Shown: positions 14,031 to 24,072, numbered from the stretch's first letter. The stretch: DNA of 64,000 bases from Enterobacter cloacae complex sp. R_G8 (GCF_024599795.1 NZ_CP102246.1:310001-374000), one strand, 5' to 3'. Translations and numbers: made by a program. Notes: a model not told the origin generated them from the letters alone.

Positions 14031-14107
14031 GGAGCGGTAGTTCAGTCGGTTAGAATACCTGCCTGTCACGCAGGGGGTCGCGGGTTCGAGTCCCGTCCGT
14101 TCCGCCA
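14031..14107 (+). tRNA. tRNA-Asp (anticodon GTC)
   Basis: 77 bases, GGAGCGGTAGTTC to encoded CCA. The anticodon loop CTGTCAC gives GTC. It is the distal tRNA of the rRNA operon, corresponding to aspT of E. coli rrnC. A GC-rich hairpin without a T run follows at 14119-14146, probably a processing or spacing element. Confidence 0.98.
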
Positions 14108-14159
14108 CTTATAAAGACATTAAGCCTGCCTCGCGGCAGGCTTAATGGTAAAAAACTTT

Positions 14160-14235
14160 AGGGGCGTAGCTCAGTTGGTAGAGCACCGGTCTCCAAAACC
14201 GGGTGTCGCGAGTTCGAGTCTCTCCGCCCCTGCCA
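14160..14235 (+). tRNA. tRNA-Trp (anticodon CCA)
   Basis: 76 bases, AGGGGCGTAGC to encoded CCA. The anticodon loop CTCCAAA gives CCA. It corresponds to trpT, which in E. coli is found only after rrnC. Confidence 0.98.
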
Positions 14236-14240
14236 TATAT

Positions 14241-14270
14241 AATCCTTTGCTTCGGCAAAGGATTTTTTTT
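14241..14270 (+). terminator. intrinsic terminator of the rRNA operon
   Basis: The stem AATCCTTTGC-TTCG-GCAAAGGATT is followed by an uninterrupted T run, immediately after tRNA-Trp. Confidence 0.92.
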
Positions 14271-14334
14271 ACCTGAAAAACGGTAAAAAATACCCCTTCT
14301 GAATATGCTGCCTGCATCCCTGCAGGCTTATGCA

Positions 14335-15156
14335 TCAATCGATGATATTGATTTTTAGCAGATCTTTTATCTGTGTTTGCTTGTCACTGTTTTGCAACCA
14401 AATCGCATACAGCGGTCTGGAAAGCGTGGTGGAATCCAGCACGGTATGGAGTCCGGATTGACTGTCTGCCCAGCGTACAGGTAACCAGGTGCAACCCTTC
14501 AGTAATGCGAGTTGTTGACAGGCGATCTCCGCTGAACTGGTCGTGAGTTGTGGCACATCATCAGGCGCAATCAACCCAGCCTCATGTTGTTGAAAATCCG
14601 GCCCCCACTCAAGACGTAAATAACTCAGGTCTGCCTTCATCATCGAAGGGGCAGAAGCATAAAGTGCCAGGCTGAACTGTCCAACAATCTGGCTGCTAAA
14701 TTCGTCCATCTTGGGAGCTTCAGTCGTGATCAGAAGATCCAGCTGACGTTCGTGGAGTTGCTTAACAAGCGACTGACGTTGCGCAATTCTGGCTTCGAAT
14801 TGCAAATGGCTGTGCGAATGATATAGCCGGGTAAGCCATTGACTGAGCATGCATTCCCACAATGATGCGCTGGCGCCAATAGAAAACTCATTGTGCCTGG
14901 ACGTATGAGACACCTCTTTGCGGGCCGCCTGCCAGGTATTCATCAACGTTTCTGCATAGGGAAGCAGTTTCTCGCCGGCTGGCGTCAAACGGATGTTGTT
15001 ACGGTGGCGGGTAAAAAGATTCACACCTAATTGATTTTCCAGCTGTCGAATACGAAAACTGACTGCTGACTGCGTCAGATAAAGGGCTTCAGCTGCTCGC
15101 CCGAAGTGGCGAGTCCTGCTCACTTCAAGGAAAGTTTTTAGCAATTCCGTATCCAC
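14335..15156 (-). CDS. hdfR: LysR-type regulator HdfR
   Basis: HdfR is a LysR-type regulator first described as a negative regulator of the flagellar master operon flhDC. It has 273 residues. The winged helix-turn-helix is near residues 15-45 ([28 protein letters not shown]), followed by a substrate-binding-like domain. I place the start at the GTG at 15156 (VDTELLKTF) because GGAG lies 8 bases ahead. A second GTG four codons upstream would overlap that ribosome binding site. The C-terminus is shorter and more diverged than in E. coli (279 residues). It is divergent from maoP. Confidence 0.95.
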   Translation of the reverse strand: MDTELLKTFLEVSRTRHFGRAAEALYLTQSAVSFRIRQLENQLGVNLFTRHRNNIRLTPAGEKLLPYAETLMNTWQAARKEVSHTSRHNEFSIGASASLWECMLSQWLTRLYHSHSHLQFEARIAQRQSLVKQLHERQLDLLITTEAPKMDEFSSQIVGQFSLALYASAPSMMKADLSYLRLEWGPDFQQHEAGLIAPDDVPQLTTSSAEIACQQLALLKGCTWLPVRWADSQSGLHTVLDSTTLSRPLYAIWLQNSDKQTQIKDLLKINIID

Positions 15157-15223
15157 ATCTTTCTCCACAAAATTATTTGTCGTTATGATTTAAATGTTTT
15201 GTTTTACACTCTGTCAAGCGTAA

Positions 15224-15240
15224 CTAATACTCCGCGCCAT
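15224..15240. promoter_or_regulatory. candidate maoS site upstream of maoP
   Basis: In E. coli a 17-bp site, maoS, lies between hdfR and maoP and works with MaoP to organise the Ori macrodomain. The stretch CTAATACTCCGCGCCAT here is 17 bases long, 35 bases before the maoP start, and is my candidate. I am not certain of the exact E. coli sequence from memory. Confidence 0.5.
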
Positions 15241-15274
15241 AAATAGCTCGGCCAAAGAATTAGGAGCGTGTAGG

Positions 15275-15613
15275 ATGGCGGAAAGCTTTACGACGACTAA
15301 TCGTTTTTTCGACAATAAAAATTATCCACGCGGGTTCTCTCGTCACGGCGATTTCACCATCAAAGAGGCGCAATTGCTTGAGCGTCATGGTTATGCCTTT
15401 AACGAGCTGGATCTGGGTAAACGTGAGCCTGCGACTGAAGACGAAAAACAGTTCGTTGCTGTTTGTCGCGGTGAGCGTGAGCCGCAGTCTGAAGCGGAAC
15501 GTGTATGGATCAAGTACATGGCACGCATCAAGCGTCCAAAGCGTTTCCATACGCTGTCTGGCGGTAAGCCGCAGATGGAAGGTGCGGAAGACTACACCGA
15601 GTCTGACGACTAA
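15275..15613 (+). CDS. maoP: Ori macrodomain organisation protein MaoP (YifE)
   Basis: MaoP works with the maoS site to restrict long-range contacts of the origin-proximal chromosome region in E. coli and relatives that carry Dam/SeqA/MukBEF. It is 112 residues, the same length as E. coli. The conserved core includes [23 protein letters not shown] (about residues 17-39) and the C-terminal [14 protein letters not shown]. The protein is small, charged and soluble, with no membrane segment. It is followed by a strong terminator shared with the end of the convergent comM. Confidence 0.96.
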   Translation: MAESFTTTNRFFDNKNYPRGFSRHGDFTIKEAQLLERHGYAFNELDLGKREPATEDEKQFVAVCRGEREPQSEAERVWIKYMARIKRPKRFHTLSGGKPQMEGAEDYTESDD

Positions 15614-15621
15614 GTTGATGA

Positions 15622-15647
15622 GAAAAGGAGCTTCGGCTCCTTTTTTT
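15622..15647 (+). terminator. terminator after maoP
   Basis: The stem AAAAGGAGC-TTCG-GCTCCTTTT with a T run follows. It overlaps the comM stop by 2 bases and may also act for comM, since the complementary A run precedes the stem. Confidence 0.88.
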
Positions 15648-17166
15648 ATGCCAGTAATTTTTGCAGGTGCAGCAACAACCGATCAATGGCGCGATAGCTC
15701 AGCGCTTCCTGCAGATGGTGTCTTTCAATCTCTGGGTCTCCTTCCACATCGGCAATGGTGCGAGCCACTTTCAGTAGGCGCTGCCATGCACGGATCGAGA
15801 GCCCAAATCGCGTCAATGTCTCCTCAAGCCAGCAGGCATCCTCAGCCTTAAGATGGCAAAACTGCCGAATCTCAGCATTATCCAGACGGGCATTTAGCTT
15901 ACGTTGACGTGCGTACTGTCGTGCCTGTGAGGCGATGACCCGCTTGCGTACTTCAGCTGTGCTTTCACCACGCACAGTCGTCTGGCTAAGCAAACCGGGA
16001 GGAGGTAAAGGGATCTCCAGGGATAAATCAAAACGATCGAGGAAAGGACCCGACAGCTTCCCCAGATAGCGCAGCGTTTGCTCAGGCGTGCAGCGATTAT
16101 GATTCCCCTGATAATGGCCTGATGGGCTGGGATTCATGGCGGCAACCAGTTGGAATTGTGCCGGGTAGCTTATTTTAGCGCGCGTGCGGGAGATATGGAT
16201 TTCTCCCGATTCGATGGGTTCCCGCAGCGCATCCAGAACGCGGCGTTCAAACTCAGGCAGCTCATCGAGGAACAGGATGCCACTGTGTGCCAGCGAGATC
16301 TCTCCCGGCCCCGGAATGGAGCCACCGCCGACCATGGCCGTCAGGGAGGCACTATGATGTGGAGAGCGAAAAGGCCGACGTCGCCACTGTTTGTGCAACG
16401 AGGCAGAACTCACCAGGCTGTATATCGCAGCGCTTTCAAGTGCCTCATGATTATTGAGTGGCGGCAATAACCCGTTCAGCCTGCTCGCCAGCATGGTTTT
16501 CCCCGTTCCCGGCGGCCCTATCAGCAACAGGTTATGTCCCCCGGCAGCGGTGATCTCCAGCGCCCGCTTCCCCTGCACCTGCCCGATAATATCGCTGAGG
16601 TCATCCGGACTTTCTGGCAGGATATCTTCCGTTTCTTCCGGTTCAGACAGCTCATGTCGGCCTTCAAGGTATGCGCAGACCTCCTGCAAATGCCCCGCGA
16701 CCAGGCAACCTTTCTCCGCAATCAGGCTCACTTCTGAGGCATTTTCATTGGCTACAATAATTTGTCGACCGGCATGAATGGCTTCCAGCGCACCAGAGAT
16801 GGCGCCAGGAACGCCTCTTAACGCGCCTGTAAGCGCCAGTTCGCCAATGAACTCGTACGAGCCTAGCCTCGGTGTGTTGAGCTGCTCAGAGGCTGCGAGA
16901 AGCGCAATAGCGATAGGTAAATCGTATCGACCGCCCTCTTTGGGCAGATCTGCGGGAGCAAGATTGATCGTGATCTTCTTTGCAGGGAAGGTATAACCGC
17001 TATTGATAATTGCGCTGCGTACCCGATCCCTGGCTTCTTTGACCGTGGTTTCTGGCAAGCCGACAAGTGTTAGCCCAGGGAGCCCATTACTCAGATGAAC
17101 CTCCACAGAAATAAGCGGTGCCTTTACTCCGATAGCCGCGCGCGTATAAACAACTGACAGTGACAT
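15646..17166 (-). CDS. comM: Mg-chelatase-like AAA+ ATPase ComM (YifB)
   Basis: YifB/ComM is an AAA+ protein. In naturally competent bacteria its orthologue acts as a hexameric branch-migration helicase during transformation. It has 506 residues. An N-terminal Lon-protease-like domain (about residues 1-170, GLPGLTLVGLPETTVKEARDRV) is followed by Walker A GPPGTGKT (about 217), Walker B ILFLDELPEF and the C-terminal Mg-chelatase region. The start is the ATG at 17166, with GGAGG 6 bases upstream. The function in a bacterium not known to be competent is unclear. The C-terminal third is more diverged from E. coli than the rest. Confidence 0.96.
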   Translation of the reverse strand: MSLSVVYTRAAIGVKAPLISVEVHLSNGLPGLTLVGLPETTVKEARDRVRSAIINSGYTFPAKKITINLAPADLPKEGGRYDLPIAIALLAASEQLNTPRLGSYEFIGELALTGALRGVPGAISGALEAIHAGRQIIVANENASEVSLIAEKGCLVAGHLQEVCAYLEGRHELSEPEETEDILPESPDDLSDIIGQVQGKRALEITAAGGHNLLLIGPPGTGKTMLASRLNGLLPPLNNHEALESAAIYSLVSSASLHKQWRRRPFRSPHHSASLTAMVGGGSIPGPGEISLAHSGILFLDELPEFERRVLDALREPIESGEIHISRTRAKISYPAQFQLVAAMNPSPSGHYQGNHNRCTPEQTLRYLGKLSGPFLDRFDLSLEIPLPPPGLLSQTTVRGESTAEVRKRVIASQARQYARQRKLNARLDNAEIRQFCHLKAEDACWLEETLTRFGLSIRAWQRLLKVARTIADVEGDPEIERHHLQEALSYRAIDRLLLHLQKLLA

Positions 17167-17507
17167 AAGCACCTCCTCAGTGAGTCACTATGTCAGTATT
17201 GATTTTGCCTGTTGAGCGTCATTTGGCTTATTTACGACGCTCATTCCTGATTTTTAGCGACATACTGTAACTATTTCACTCATTCGGAAGCCATCTCGCA
17301 AAGATAAGGACGGAACGCTGCAGAGCGCTAAAACACGCCCAAAAAATGAAAAATATTCACTATCTAATTTCCTTATATAAAACAACGCTTTTCAGGAATA
17401 TGATTTGCCTGCTAATCAAATCCGTCATAAATAAATCTTGTGTTTGGTTTAATAACTGTGATAACTCTTTAGGTATTCCTTCGAACAAGATGCAAAAAGA
17501 ACTGAAA
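17167..17507. other. ilv operon promoter region
   Basis: A 340-base gap between comM and ilvL. Its second half (about 17310-17460) is A/T-rich, consistent with the ilv promoter and an upstream bent region; in E. coli IHF binds here. I see no additional gene. The frame of ilvL is open from 17346, but only the last 32 codons are conserved. Confidence 0.6.
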
Positions 17508-17606
17508 ATGACAGCCCTTCTACGAGTGATTAGCCTGGTCGTAATTAGCGTGGTGGTGATTATTATCCCACCGTGCGGGGCTGCACTTGGACGAGGAAAG
17601 GCTTAG
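17508..17606 (+). CDS. ilvL: ilv operon leader peptide
   Basis: A 32-residue leader, essentially identical to E. coli IlvL. Fifteen of its 32 residues are Val, Ile or Leu, concentrated in LVVISVVVIII. Shortage of charged tRNA for any of these stalls the ribosome here and prevents formation of the terminator at 17631-17661. The ATG is preceded by a purine-rich stretch (AAAAAGAACTGAAA). Confidence 0.96.
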   Translation: MTALLRVISLVVISVVVIIIPPCGAALGRGKA

Positions 17607-17630
17607 AAATCAAGCCTTAACGAACTAAGA

Positions 17631-17661
17631 CCCCCGCACCGAAAGGTCCGGGGGTTTTTTT
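17631..17661 (+). terminator. ilv attenuator
   Basis: The stem CCCCCG...CGGGGG with an internal bulge region (CACCGAAAGGTC) is followed by seven T. It lies 24 bases past the ilvL stop and is the rho-independent attenuator of the operon. Confidence 0.93.
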
Positions 17662-17692
17662 ATGACTAAAAAACTTAAACGAGGGGCAGAGA

Positions 17693-17743
17693 ATGACAAA
17701 TAGCACAAAATTCTGTTTCTCCCGATTTATGACGGGGAACTAA
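17693..17743 (+). CDS. ilvX: very small protein IlvX
   Basis: The 16-codon frame [16 protein letters not shown] differs from what I recall of E. coli IlvX at only two or three positions. GAGGGGCAGAG lies just upstream of the ATG as ribosome binding site, and the stop is 2 bases before the ilvG start, suggesting translational coupling. Function is unknown. Confidence 0.85.
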   Translation: MTNSTKFCFSRFMTGN

Positions 17744-17745
17744 CT

Positions 17746-19392
17746 ATGAATGGGGCACAGTGGGTAGTACATGCGTTGCGCGCACAGGGAGTCGAAACGG
17801 TCTTCGGTTATCCGGGAGGCGCAATTATGCCGATTTACGATGCACTGTATGACGGCGGCGTGGAACACCTGTTGTGCCGACACGAGCAGGGCGCAGCCAT
17901 GGCGGCCATTGGCTATGCACGTGCCACCGGTAAAACGGGTGTCTGCATGGCAACGTCTGGACCGGGCGCCACAAACCTGATTACCGGTCTGGCTGATGCA
18001 CTGCTCGACTCTGTTCCCGTTGTCGCAATTACTGGCCAGGTGGCTTCGCCGTTCATCGGTACCGATGCCTTCCAGGAAGTCGATGTGCTCGGCTTGTCGC
18101 TGGCCTGCACCAAACACAGTTTCCTCGTGCAGTCCCTCGAAGAACTGCCGGGCGTGATGGCGGAAGCGTTCCGTATTGCCAGCTCTGGCCGTCCTGGCCC
18201 GGTTCTGGTGGATATCCCGAAAGACATCCAGGTCGCAGTCGGCGAACTGGAACCGCACTTCTCCACCGTGGAGAGCGACGATGCGTACCCGCATGCGGAA
18301 GTCGAAGAAGCGCGTCGGATGCTGGCGCAGGCAACCCAGCCGATGCTGTATGTCGGCGGCGGCGTCGGCATGGCACAGGCGGTTCCGGCCCTGCGCGAGT
18401 TTATCGCAGTGACGCAAATGCCAGCCACCTGCACGCTGAAAGGGTTGGGGGCCGTCGATGCTGACTACCCATACTACCTGGGCATGCTGGGGATGCACGG
18501 TACCAAAGCGGCAAACCTGGCGGTGCAGGAGTGTGATTTGCTGATTGCCGTCGGTGCCCGTTTTGACGATCGCGTGACCGGCAAGCTGAATACCTTCGCG
18601 CCAAACGCCAAAGTTATCCATATGGATATCGACCCGGCGGAGATGAACAAACTGCGTCAGGCGCATGTTGCGCTGCAGGGCGATCTCAACACGCTGCTGC
18701 CGGCGTTACAGCAACCTTTGAATATCCGCGAGTGGCGCCAGCACACGGCTGAAATGCGTGCCGGGCACGCCTGGCGTTACGACCATCCGGGTGAGGCCAT
18801 CTATGCGCCGCTGCTGTTGAAGCAGTTGTCTGACCGTAAACCGGCAGACAGCGTAGTGACGACCGATGTCGGCCAGCACCAGATGTGGTCTGCGCAGCAC
18901 ATGACCTACACCCGCCCGGAAAACTTCATCACCTCCAGCGGATTAGGCACGATGGGCTTCGGTCTGCCTGCCGCGGTGGGTGCTCAGGTTGCGCGCCCGA
19001 ACGATACGGTCATCTGTATCTCCGGTGACGGCTCCTTCATGATGAACGTTCAGGAGTTGGGCACCGTTAAGCGTAAACAATTGCCGCTGAAGATCGTGTT
19101 GCTCGATAACCAGCGTTTAGGGATGGTGCGCCAGTGGCAGCAGCTGTTCTTCGAGGAGCGCTACAGCGAGACCACCCTGACTGACAACCCCGATTTCCTC
19201 ACTCTGGCCAGCGCCTTTGGCATCCCTGGACAGCACATCACCCGTAAAGACCAGGTTGAAGCGGCACTCGACACCATGCTGTCAAGCGAAGGGCCTTACC
19301 TGCTTCATGTCTCAATCGACGAGCTTGAGAACGTCTGGCCGTTGGTACCGCCAGGTGCCAGTAACTCACAAATGCTGGAGAAATTATCATGA
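17746..19392 (+). CDS. ilvG: acetolactate synthase II, catalytic subunit
   Basis: IlvG condenses pyruvate with pyruvate or 2-oxobutyrate, the first common step of valine and isoleucine synthesis. It uses thiamine diphosphate, FAD and Mg, and pairs with IlvM. The 548 residues form one intact frame, unlike E. coli K-12, where ilvG is frameshifted. The ThDP glutamate is in RHEQGAAM (about residue 47), and the GDGSFMMN...LDN ThDP/Mg motif is near residues 426-455. Isozyme II is resistant to valine inhibition, so this strain should be valine tolerant. The stop overlaps the ilvM start. Confidence 0.98.
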   Translation: MNGAQWVVHALRAQGVETVFGYPGGAIMPIYDALYDGGVEHLLCRHEQGAAMAAIGYARATGKTGVCMATSGPGATNLITGLADALLDSVPVVAITGQVASPFIGTDAFQEVDVLGLSLACTKHSFLVQSLEELPGVMAEAFRIASSGRPGPVLVDIPKDIQVAVGELEPHFSTVESDDAYPHAEVEEARRMLAQATQPMLYVGGGVGMAQAVPALREFIAVTQMPATCTLKGLGAVDADYPYYLGMLGMHGTKAANLAVQECDLLIAVGARFDDRVTGKLNTFAPNAKVIHMDIDPAEMNKLRQAHVALQGDLNTLLPALQQPLNIREWRQHTAEMRAGHAWRYDHPGEAIYAPLLLKQLSDRKPADSVVTTDVGQHQMWSAQHMTYTRPENFITSSGLGTMGFGLPAAVGAQVARPNDTVICISGDGSFMMNVQELGTVKRKQLPLKIVLLDNQRLGMVRQWQQLFFEERYSETTLTDNPDFLTLASAFGIPGQHITRKDQVEAALDTMLSSEGPYLLHVSIDELENVWPLVPPGASNSQMLEKLS

Positions 19393-19652
19393 TGCAACAT
19401 CAGGTCGCCGTTCAGGCTCGCTTCAATCCAGAAACATTAGAGCGCGTTTTGCGCGTGGTCCGTCATCGTGGCTTTCAGATTTGCTCTATGAATATGGAGA
19501 CGGCCACTGACGCCCAAAACATCAGCATCGAATTAACCGTTGCCAGTCCGCGCCCGGTCGACTTACTGTTTAGTCAGTTATCAAAGCTGGTAGATGTTGC
19601 CCATGTTGCCATCTGTCAGAGCACAACCACATCACAACAAATCCGCGCCTGA
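19389..19652 (+). CDS. ilvM: acetolactate synthase II, regulatory subunit
   Basis: The 87-residue small subunit has an ACT-like fold (about residues 5-75; [15 protein letters not shown]). It stabilises IlvG and raises its activity. It overlaps ilvG by 4 bases (ATGA), the usual translational coupling for subunits made in equal amounts. The length equals E. coli IlvM. Confidence 0.97.
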   Translation: MMQHQVAVQARFNPETLERVLRVVRHRGFQICSMNMETATDAQNISIELTVASPRPVDLLFSQLSKLVDVAHVAICQSTTTSQQIRA

Positions 19653-19670
19653 GCGTGACAGGAAGAGAAA

Positions 19671-20600
19671 ATGACGACAAAAAAAGCTGATTACATTTGG
19701 TTCAATGGTGAGATGGTTCGTTGGGAGGACGCGAAGGTCCACGTGATGTCCCACGCGCTGCACTACGGTACGTCTGTGTTTGAAGGCATCCGTTGCTACG
19801 ACTCTCACAAAGGGCCAGTGGTGTTCCGTCATCGTGAACACATGCAGCGTTTGCATGACTCAGCCAAAATTTATCGTTTCCCGGTTTCTCAAAGTGTTGA
19901 TGAACTGATGGAAGCCTGCCGCGAGGTGATTCGTAAGAACAACCTCACCAGCGCTTATATTCGACCGCTGGTGTTCGTGGGGGATGTGGGGATGGGCGTT
20001 AACCCGCCAGCCGGTTATACCACTGACGTGATCATTGCTGCGTTCCCGTGGGGGGCGTACCTGGGTGCAGAAGCGCTGGAGCAGGGGATCGACGCAATGG
20101 TCTCGTCCTGGAACCGCGTGGCGCCTAACACCATCCCAACTGCGGCCAAGGCGGGCGGGAACTACCTCTCCTCACTGCTGGTTGGCAGCGAAGCGCGCCG
20201 CCACGGCTACCAGGAAGGCATCGCGCTGGATGTGAACGGTTATATCTCTGAAGGCGCAGGTGAAAACCTGTTTGAAGTGAAAGATGGCATCCTGTTCACC
20301 CCGCCGTTTACCTCTTCAGCCCTGCCGGGAATTACCCGTGACGCCATCATTAAGCTGGCGAAAGATCTGGGTATCGAAGTGCGTGAGCAGGTTCTGTCCC
20401 GTGAATCCCTGTATCTGGCCGATGAAGTCTTTATGTCCGGTACTGCGGCTGAGATCACGCCGGTTCGCAGCGTAGATGGTATCCAGGTGGGGGCAGGCCG
20501 CTGTGGTCCGGTCACCAAACGTATTCAGCAAGCTTTCTTCGGCCTCTTCACCGGTGAAACAGAAGACAAATACGGCTGGTTGGATCAGGTTAATCAATAA
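19671..20600 (+). CDS. ilvE: branched-chain amino acid aminotransferase
   Basis: IlvE carries out the last step of isoleucine, valine and leucine synthesis, using PLP and glutamate. It has 309 residues, fold-type IV. The PLP lysine is in TAAKAGGNY (about residue 160), and ISEGAGENLFEV is the conserved phosphate-binding region. AGGAAGAG upstream is a good ribosome binding site. A small GC-rich inverted repeat (GGGACGG/CCGTCCC) lies between it and ilvD. Confidence 0.98.
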   Translation: MTTKKADYIWFNGEMVRWEDAKVHVMSHALHYGTSVFEGIRCYDSHKGPVVFRHREHMQRLHDSAKIYRFPVSQSVDELMEACREVIRKNNLTSAYIRPLVFVGDVGMGVNPPAGYTTDVIIAAFPWGAYLGAEALEQGIDAMVSSWNRVAPNTIPTAAKAGGNYLSSLLVGSEARRHGYQEGIALDVNGYISEGAGENLFEVKDGILFTPPFTSSALPGITRDAIIKLAKDLGIEVREQVLSRESLYLADEVFMSGTAAEITPVRSVDGIQVGAGRCGPVTKRIQQAFFGLFTGETEDKYGWLDQVNQ

Positions 20601-20660
20601 GCATAAATATGGGACGGCACGCACCGTCCCATTTAATAGTCAGACGGGAGTAAATAAAGC

Positions 20661-22511
20661 ATGCCTAAGTATCGTTCCGCCACCACCACTCATGGCCGTA
20701 ATATGGCCGGTGCCCGCGCACTGTGGCGCGCCACCGGGATGACCGACGCTGATTTCGGTAAACCGATTATCGCCGTGGTGAACTCCTTCACCCAGTTTGT
20801 GCCGGGCCATGTGCACCTGCGCGATCTCGGTAAACTGGTTGCCGGGCAAATTGAAGCTGCGGGCGGTGTGGCGAAAGAATTCAACACCATTGCGGTGGAT
20901 GACGGTATCGCAATGGGGCACGGGGGCATGCTCTATTCACTGCCGTCGCGCGAGCTGATTGCCGACTCGGTGGAATACATGGTTAACGCTCACTGTGCGG
21001 ATGCCATGGTCTGTATCTCCAACTGCGACAAAATCACCCCGGGGATGCTGATGGCCTCCCTGCGTCTGAACATTCCGGTGATCTTCGTTTCCGGTGGCCC
21101 GATGGAAGCGGGTAAAACCAAGCTTTCTGACAAAATCATCAAGCTCGACCTCGTCGATGCGATGATTCAGGGGGCGGATCCGAAAGTGTCTGATGAGCAG
21201 AGTAACCAGGTGGAACGTTCCGCGTGCCCAACCTGCGGCTCCTGTTCCGGGATGTTCACCGCCAACTCCATGAACTGCCTGACCGAGGCGCTGGGCCTCT
21301 CTCAGCCGGGCAACGGCTCGCTGCTGGCGACGCACGCTGACCGTAAAGCGTTGTTCCTCAACGCCGGTAAGCGCATTGTTGAGCTGACCAAACGTTACTA
21401 CGAGCAGGACGATGCCAGCGCGCTGCCGCGCAACATCGCCAGTAAGGCGGCGTTCGAAAACGCCATGACGCTGGATATCGCCATGGGCGGTTCTACCAAT
21501 ACCGTGCTGCACCTGCTGGCCGCCGCGCAGGAAGCCGAAATCGACTTCACCATGAGTGATATCGATAAGCTGTCCCGCAAAGTGCCACAGCTGTGTAAAG
21601 TCGCGCCAAGTACCCAGAAATATCACATGGAAGACGTCCACCGCGCGGGTGGCGTCATCGGTATTCTCGGCGAGCTGGATCGCGCCGGGCTGCTGAACCG
21701 CGATGTGAAGAACGTTCTCGGTCTGACGTTGCCGCAGACGCTGGATAAATATGACGTGATGCTGACCCAGGACGAGGCAGTGAAAAATATGTTCCGTGCG
21801 GGTCCCGCCGGTATTCGTACCACGCAGGCCTTCTCGCAGGATTGTCGCTGGGACACCCTGGATGATGACCGTGCCGAAGGGTGCATCCGTTCGCTGGAGC
21901 ACGCCTACAGCAAAGACGGCGGTCTGGCTGTGCTGTACGGCAACTTTGCGGAAAACGGCTGTATCGTAAAAACCGCAGGCGTGGATGACAGCATCCTCAA
22001 ATTTACCGGCCCGGCCAAAGTTTACGAGAGCCAGGACGAGGCGGTAGACGCCATCCTGGGCGGCAAAGTCGTGGAAGGCGACGTGGTGGTCATCCGTTAC
22101 GAAGGGCCAAAAGGCGGGCCGGGCATGCAGGAGATGCTCTACCCAACCACCTTCCTGAAATCGATGGGCCTTGGTAAAGCGTGTGCGTTGATCACCGACG
22201 GACGTTTCTCCGGCGGAACGTCCGGCCTCTCCATCGGCCACGTATCACCGGAAGCGGCGAGCGGCGGCAATATTGCGATCATCGAAGACGGTGACCTGAT
22301 TGAAATTGACATTCCGAATCGCGGGATCCAGCTCAAGCTGAGCGATCAGGAGATCGCGGCTCGTCGTGAAGCACAGGAAGCGCGCGGCGATAAAGCCTGG
22401 ACGCCGAAGGACCGCCAGCGTGAAGTCTCCTTCGCCCTGCGCGCTTACGCGAGCCTGGCGACCAGTGCAGACAAAGGCGCGGTACGCGATAAATCGAAAC
22501 TTGGGGGCTAA
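20661..22511 (+). CDS. ilvD: dihydroxy-acid dehydratase
   Basis: IlvD dehydrates dihydroxy acids to the 2-oxo acids of the valine and isoleucine pathways. It depends on a [4Fe-4S] cluster and is oxygen sensitive. The 616 residues match E. coli. Cluster cysteines lie in [12 protein letters not shown] (about residue 122) and [11 protein letters not shown] (about 195). The C-terminal [24 protein letters not shown] motif is intact. The stop codon shares a base with an upstream ATG of ilvA. Confidence 0.98.
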   Translation: MPKYRSATTTHGRNMAGARALWRATGMTDADFGKPIIAVVNSFTQFVPGHVHLRDLGKLVAGQIEAAGGVAKEFNTIAVDDGIAMGHGGMLYSLPSRELIADSVEYMVNAHCADAMVCISNCDKITPGMLMASLRLNIPVIFVSGGPMEAGKTKLSDKIIKLDLVDAMIQGADPKVSDEQSNQVERSACPTCGSCSGMFTANSMNCLTEALGLSQPGNGSLLATHADRKALFLNAGKRIVELTKRYYEQDDASALPRNIASKAAFENAMTLDIAMGGSTNTVLHLLAAAQEAEIDFTMSDIDKLSRKVPQLCKVAPSTQKYHMEDVHRAGGVIGILGELDRAGLLNRDVKNVLGLTLPQTLDKYDVMLTQDEAVKNMFRAGPAGIRTTQAFSQDCRWDTLDDDRAEGCIRSLEHAYSKDGGLAVLYGNFAENGCIVKTAGVDDSILKFTGPAKVYESQDEAVDAILGGKVVEGDVVVIRYEGPKGGPGMQEMLYPTTFLKSMGLGKACALITDGRFSGGTSGLSIGHVSPEAASGGNIAIIEDGDLIEIDIPNRGIQLKLSDQEIAARREAQEARGDKAWTPKDRQREVSFALRAYASLATSADKGAVRDKSKLGG

Positions 22512-22513
22512 TG

Positions 22514-24058
22514 ATGGCCGAGTCACAACCCTTATCCGCCGCCCCAGAGGGGGCGGAATATCTCCGGGCAGTACTACGCGCGCCGGTCTATGAAGCGGTG
22601 CAGGTCACCCCGCTGCAGAAAATGGAAAAACTCTCTTCGCGCCTCGACAACGTGATTCTGGTGAAGCGCGAAGACCGTCAGCCGGTGCACAGCTTCAAGC
22701 TGCGCGGGGCCTACGCGATGATGGCCGGGTTGACCGACGAGCAAAAAGCACGCGGCGTGATTACCGCGTCGGCGGGCAACCACGCGCAGGGTGTGGCGTT
22801 CTCGTCTGCCCGTTTGGGGTTGAAAGCGTTGATCGTGATGCCGGTTGCCACGGCAGATATCAAAGTGGATGCGGTGCGTGGCTTCGGTGGCGAAGTGCTG
22901 CTCCACGGCGCTAACTTTGACGAAGCAAAAGCCAAAGCGATCGAGCTGGCGCAGCAGCAGGGCTTTACCTGGGTACCGCCGTTCGATCATCCGATGGTGA
23001 TTGCAGGACAAGGTACCCTGGCGCTGGAACTGCTGCAGCAGGATGCCCATCTTGACCGTGTATTCGTTCCGGTGGGCGGTGGTGGTTTAGCCGCAGGCGT
23101 GGCGGTGCTGATCAAACAGCTGATGCCGCAGATTAAAGTGATTGCCGTGGAAGCGGAAGATTCAGCCTGCCTGAAGGCCGCACTGGATGCGGGTCATCCG
23201 GTCGATCTTCCGCGCGTTGGGCTTTTTGCCGAAGGCGTGGCGGTGAAACGTATTGGCGACGAAACCTTCCGCCTGTGCCAGGAGTATCTTGATGACATCG
23301 TCACCGTCGACAGCGACGCAATCTGCGCGGCGATGAAAGATCTGTTCGAGGATGTGCGTGCGGTGGCGGAACCGTCCGGCGCGCTGGCGCTGGCAGGAAT
23401 GAAGAAATATATCGCCCAGCATAATATTCGCGGCGAGCGTCTGGCGCACGTGCTCTCGGGTGCTAACGTCAACTTCCACGGTCTGCGCTACGTTTCTGAG
23501 CGCTGCGAGCTGGGGGAGCAGCGTGAGGCCCTGCTGGCGGTGACCATTCCGGAAGAGAAGGGGAGCTTCCTGAAGTTCTGCCAGCTGCTCGGTGGCCGTT
23601 CGGTAACGGAGTTCAACTACCGTTTTGCCGATGCGAAAGACGCCTGCATTTTTGTCGGTGTGCGTTTAAGCCGCGGTCTGGAAGAGCGCAAAGAGATCCT
23701 CAACCTGCTGCATGAAGGCGGCTACAGCGTGGTCGATCTCTCTGACGATGAGATGGCGAAACTGCACGTGCGTTATATGGTCGGCGGTCGTCCGTCGAAG
23801 CCGCTTAAGGAACGTCTCTACAGCTTTGAGTTCCCGGAATCACCGGGCGCGTTGCTGAAGTTCCTGCATACGCTGGGTACGCACTGGAACATCTCCCTGT
23901 TCCACTATCGCAGCCATGGCACCGATTACGGTCGCGTGCTGGCAGCGTTTGAGCTGGCCGAGCACGAGCCGGATTTCGAAACGCGCCTGAACGAACTGGG
24001 CTATGAGTGCCATGATGAAACCCACAACCCGGCGTTCCGCTTCTTCCTGGCGGGCTAA
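22514..24058 (+). CDS. ilvA: threonine deaminase (threonine dehydratase), biosynthetic
   Basis: IlvA deaminates threonine to 2-oxobutyrate, the committed step of isoleucine synthesis, and is feedback-inhibited by isoleucine. It has 514 residues. The PLP lysine is in VHSFKLRGAY (about residue 62), the SAGNHAQG and GGGGLAAG phosphate-binding loops follow, and two C-terminal ACT-like regulatory domains span about residues 330-514. Two ATGs are adjacent (22511, 22514). I choose the second because GGGGG at 22503-22507 is better spaced and it matches the E. coli N-terminus. Last gene of the operon. Confidence 0.98.
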   Translation: MAESQPLSAAPEGAEYLRAVLRAPVYEAVQVTPLQKMEKLSSRLDNVILVKREDRQPVHSFKLRGAYAMMAGLTDEQKARGVITASAGNHAQGVAFSSARLGLKALIVMPVATADIKVDAVRGFGGEVLLHGANFDEAKAKAIELAQQQGFTWVPPFDHPMVIAGQGTLALELLQQDAHLDRVFVPVGGGGLAAGVAVLIKQLMPQIKVIAVEAEDSACLKAALDAGHPVDLPRVGLFAEGVAVKRIGDETFRLCQEYLDDIVTVDSDAICAAMKDLFEDVRAVAEPSGALALAGMKKYIAQHNIRGERLAHVLSGANVNFHGLRYVSERCELGEQREALLAVTIPEEKGSFLKFCQLLGGRSVTEFNYRFADAKDACIFVGVRLSRGLEERKEILNLLHEGGYSVVDLSDDEMAKLHVRYMVGGRPSKPLKERLYSFEFPESPGALLKFLHTLGTHWNISLFHYRSHGTDYGRVLAAFELAEHEPDFETRLNELGYECHDETHNPAFRFFLAG

Positions 24059-24072
24059 GGGGAGGTCTGCGT

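Noticed and set aside
17346..17507. 54-codon upstream extension of ilvL
   Set aside because: The leader peptide is conserved only from 17508; the upstream part lies in the promoter region.
17740..18666. 308-codon open frame antisense to ilvG
   Set aside because: It runs against a gene with clear ThDP-enzyme motifs; no independent signal.
20937..22241. 434-codon open frame antisense to ilvD
   Set aside because: A shadow of the highly biased ilvD codons; the predicted peptide is His/Gln/Arg-rich, low in hydrophobics and matches no family I know.
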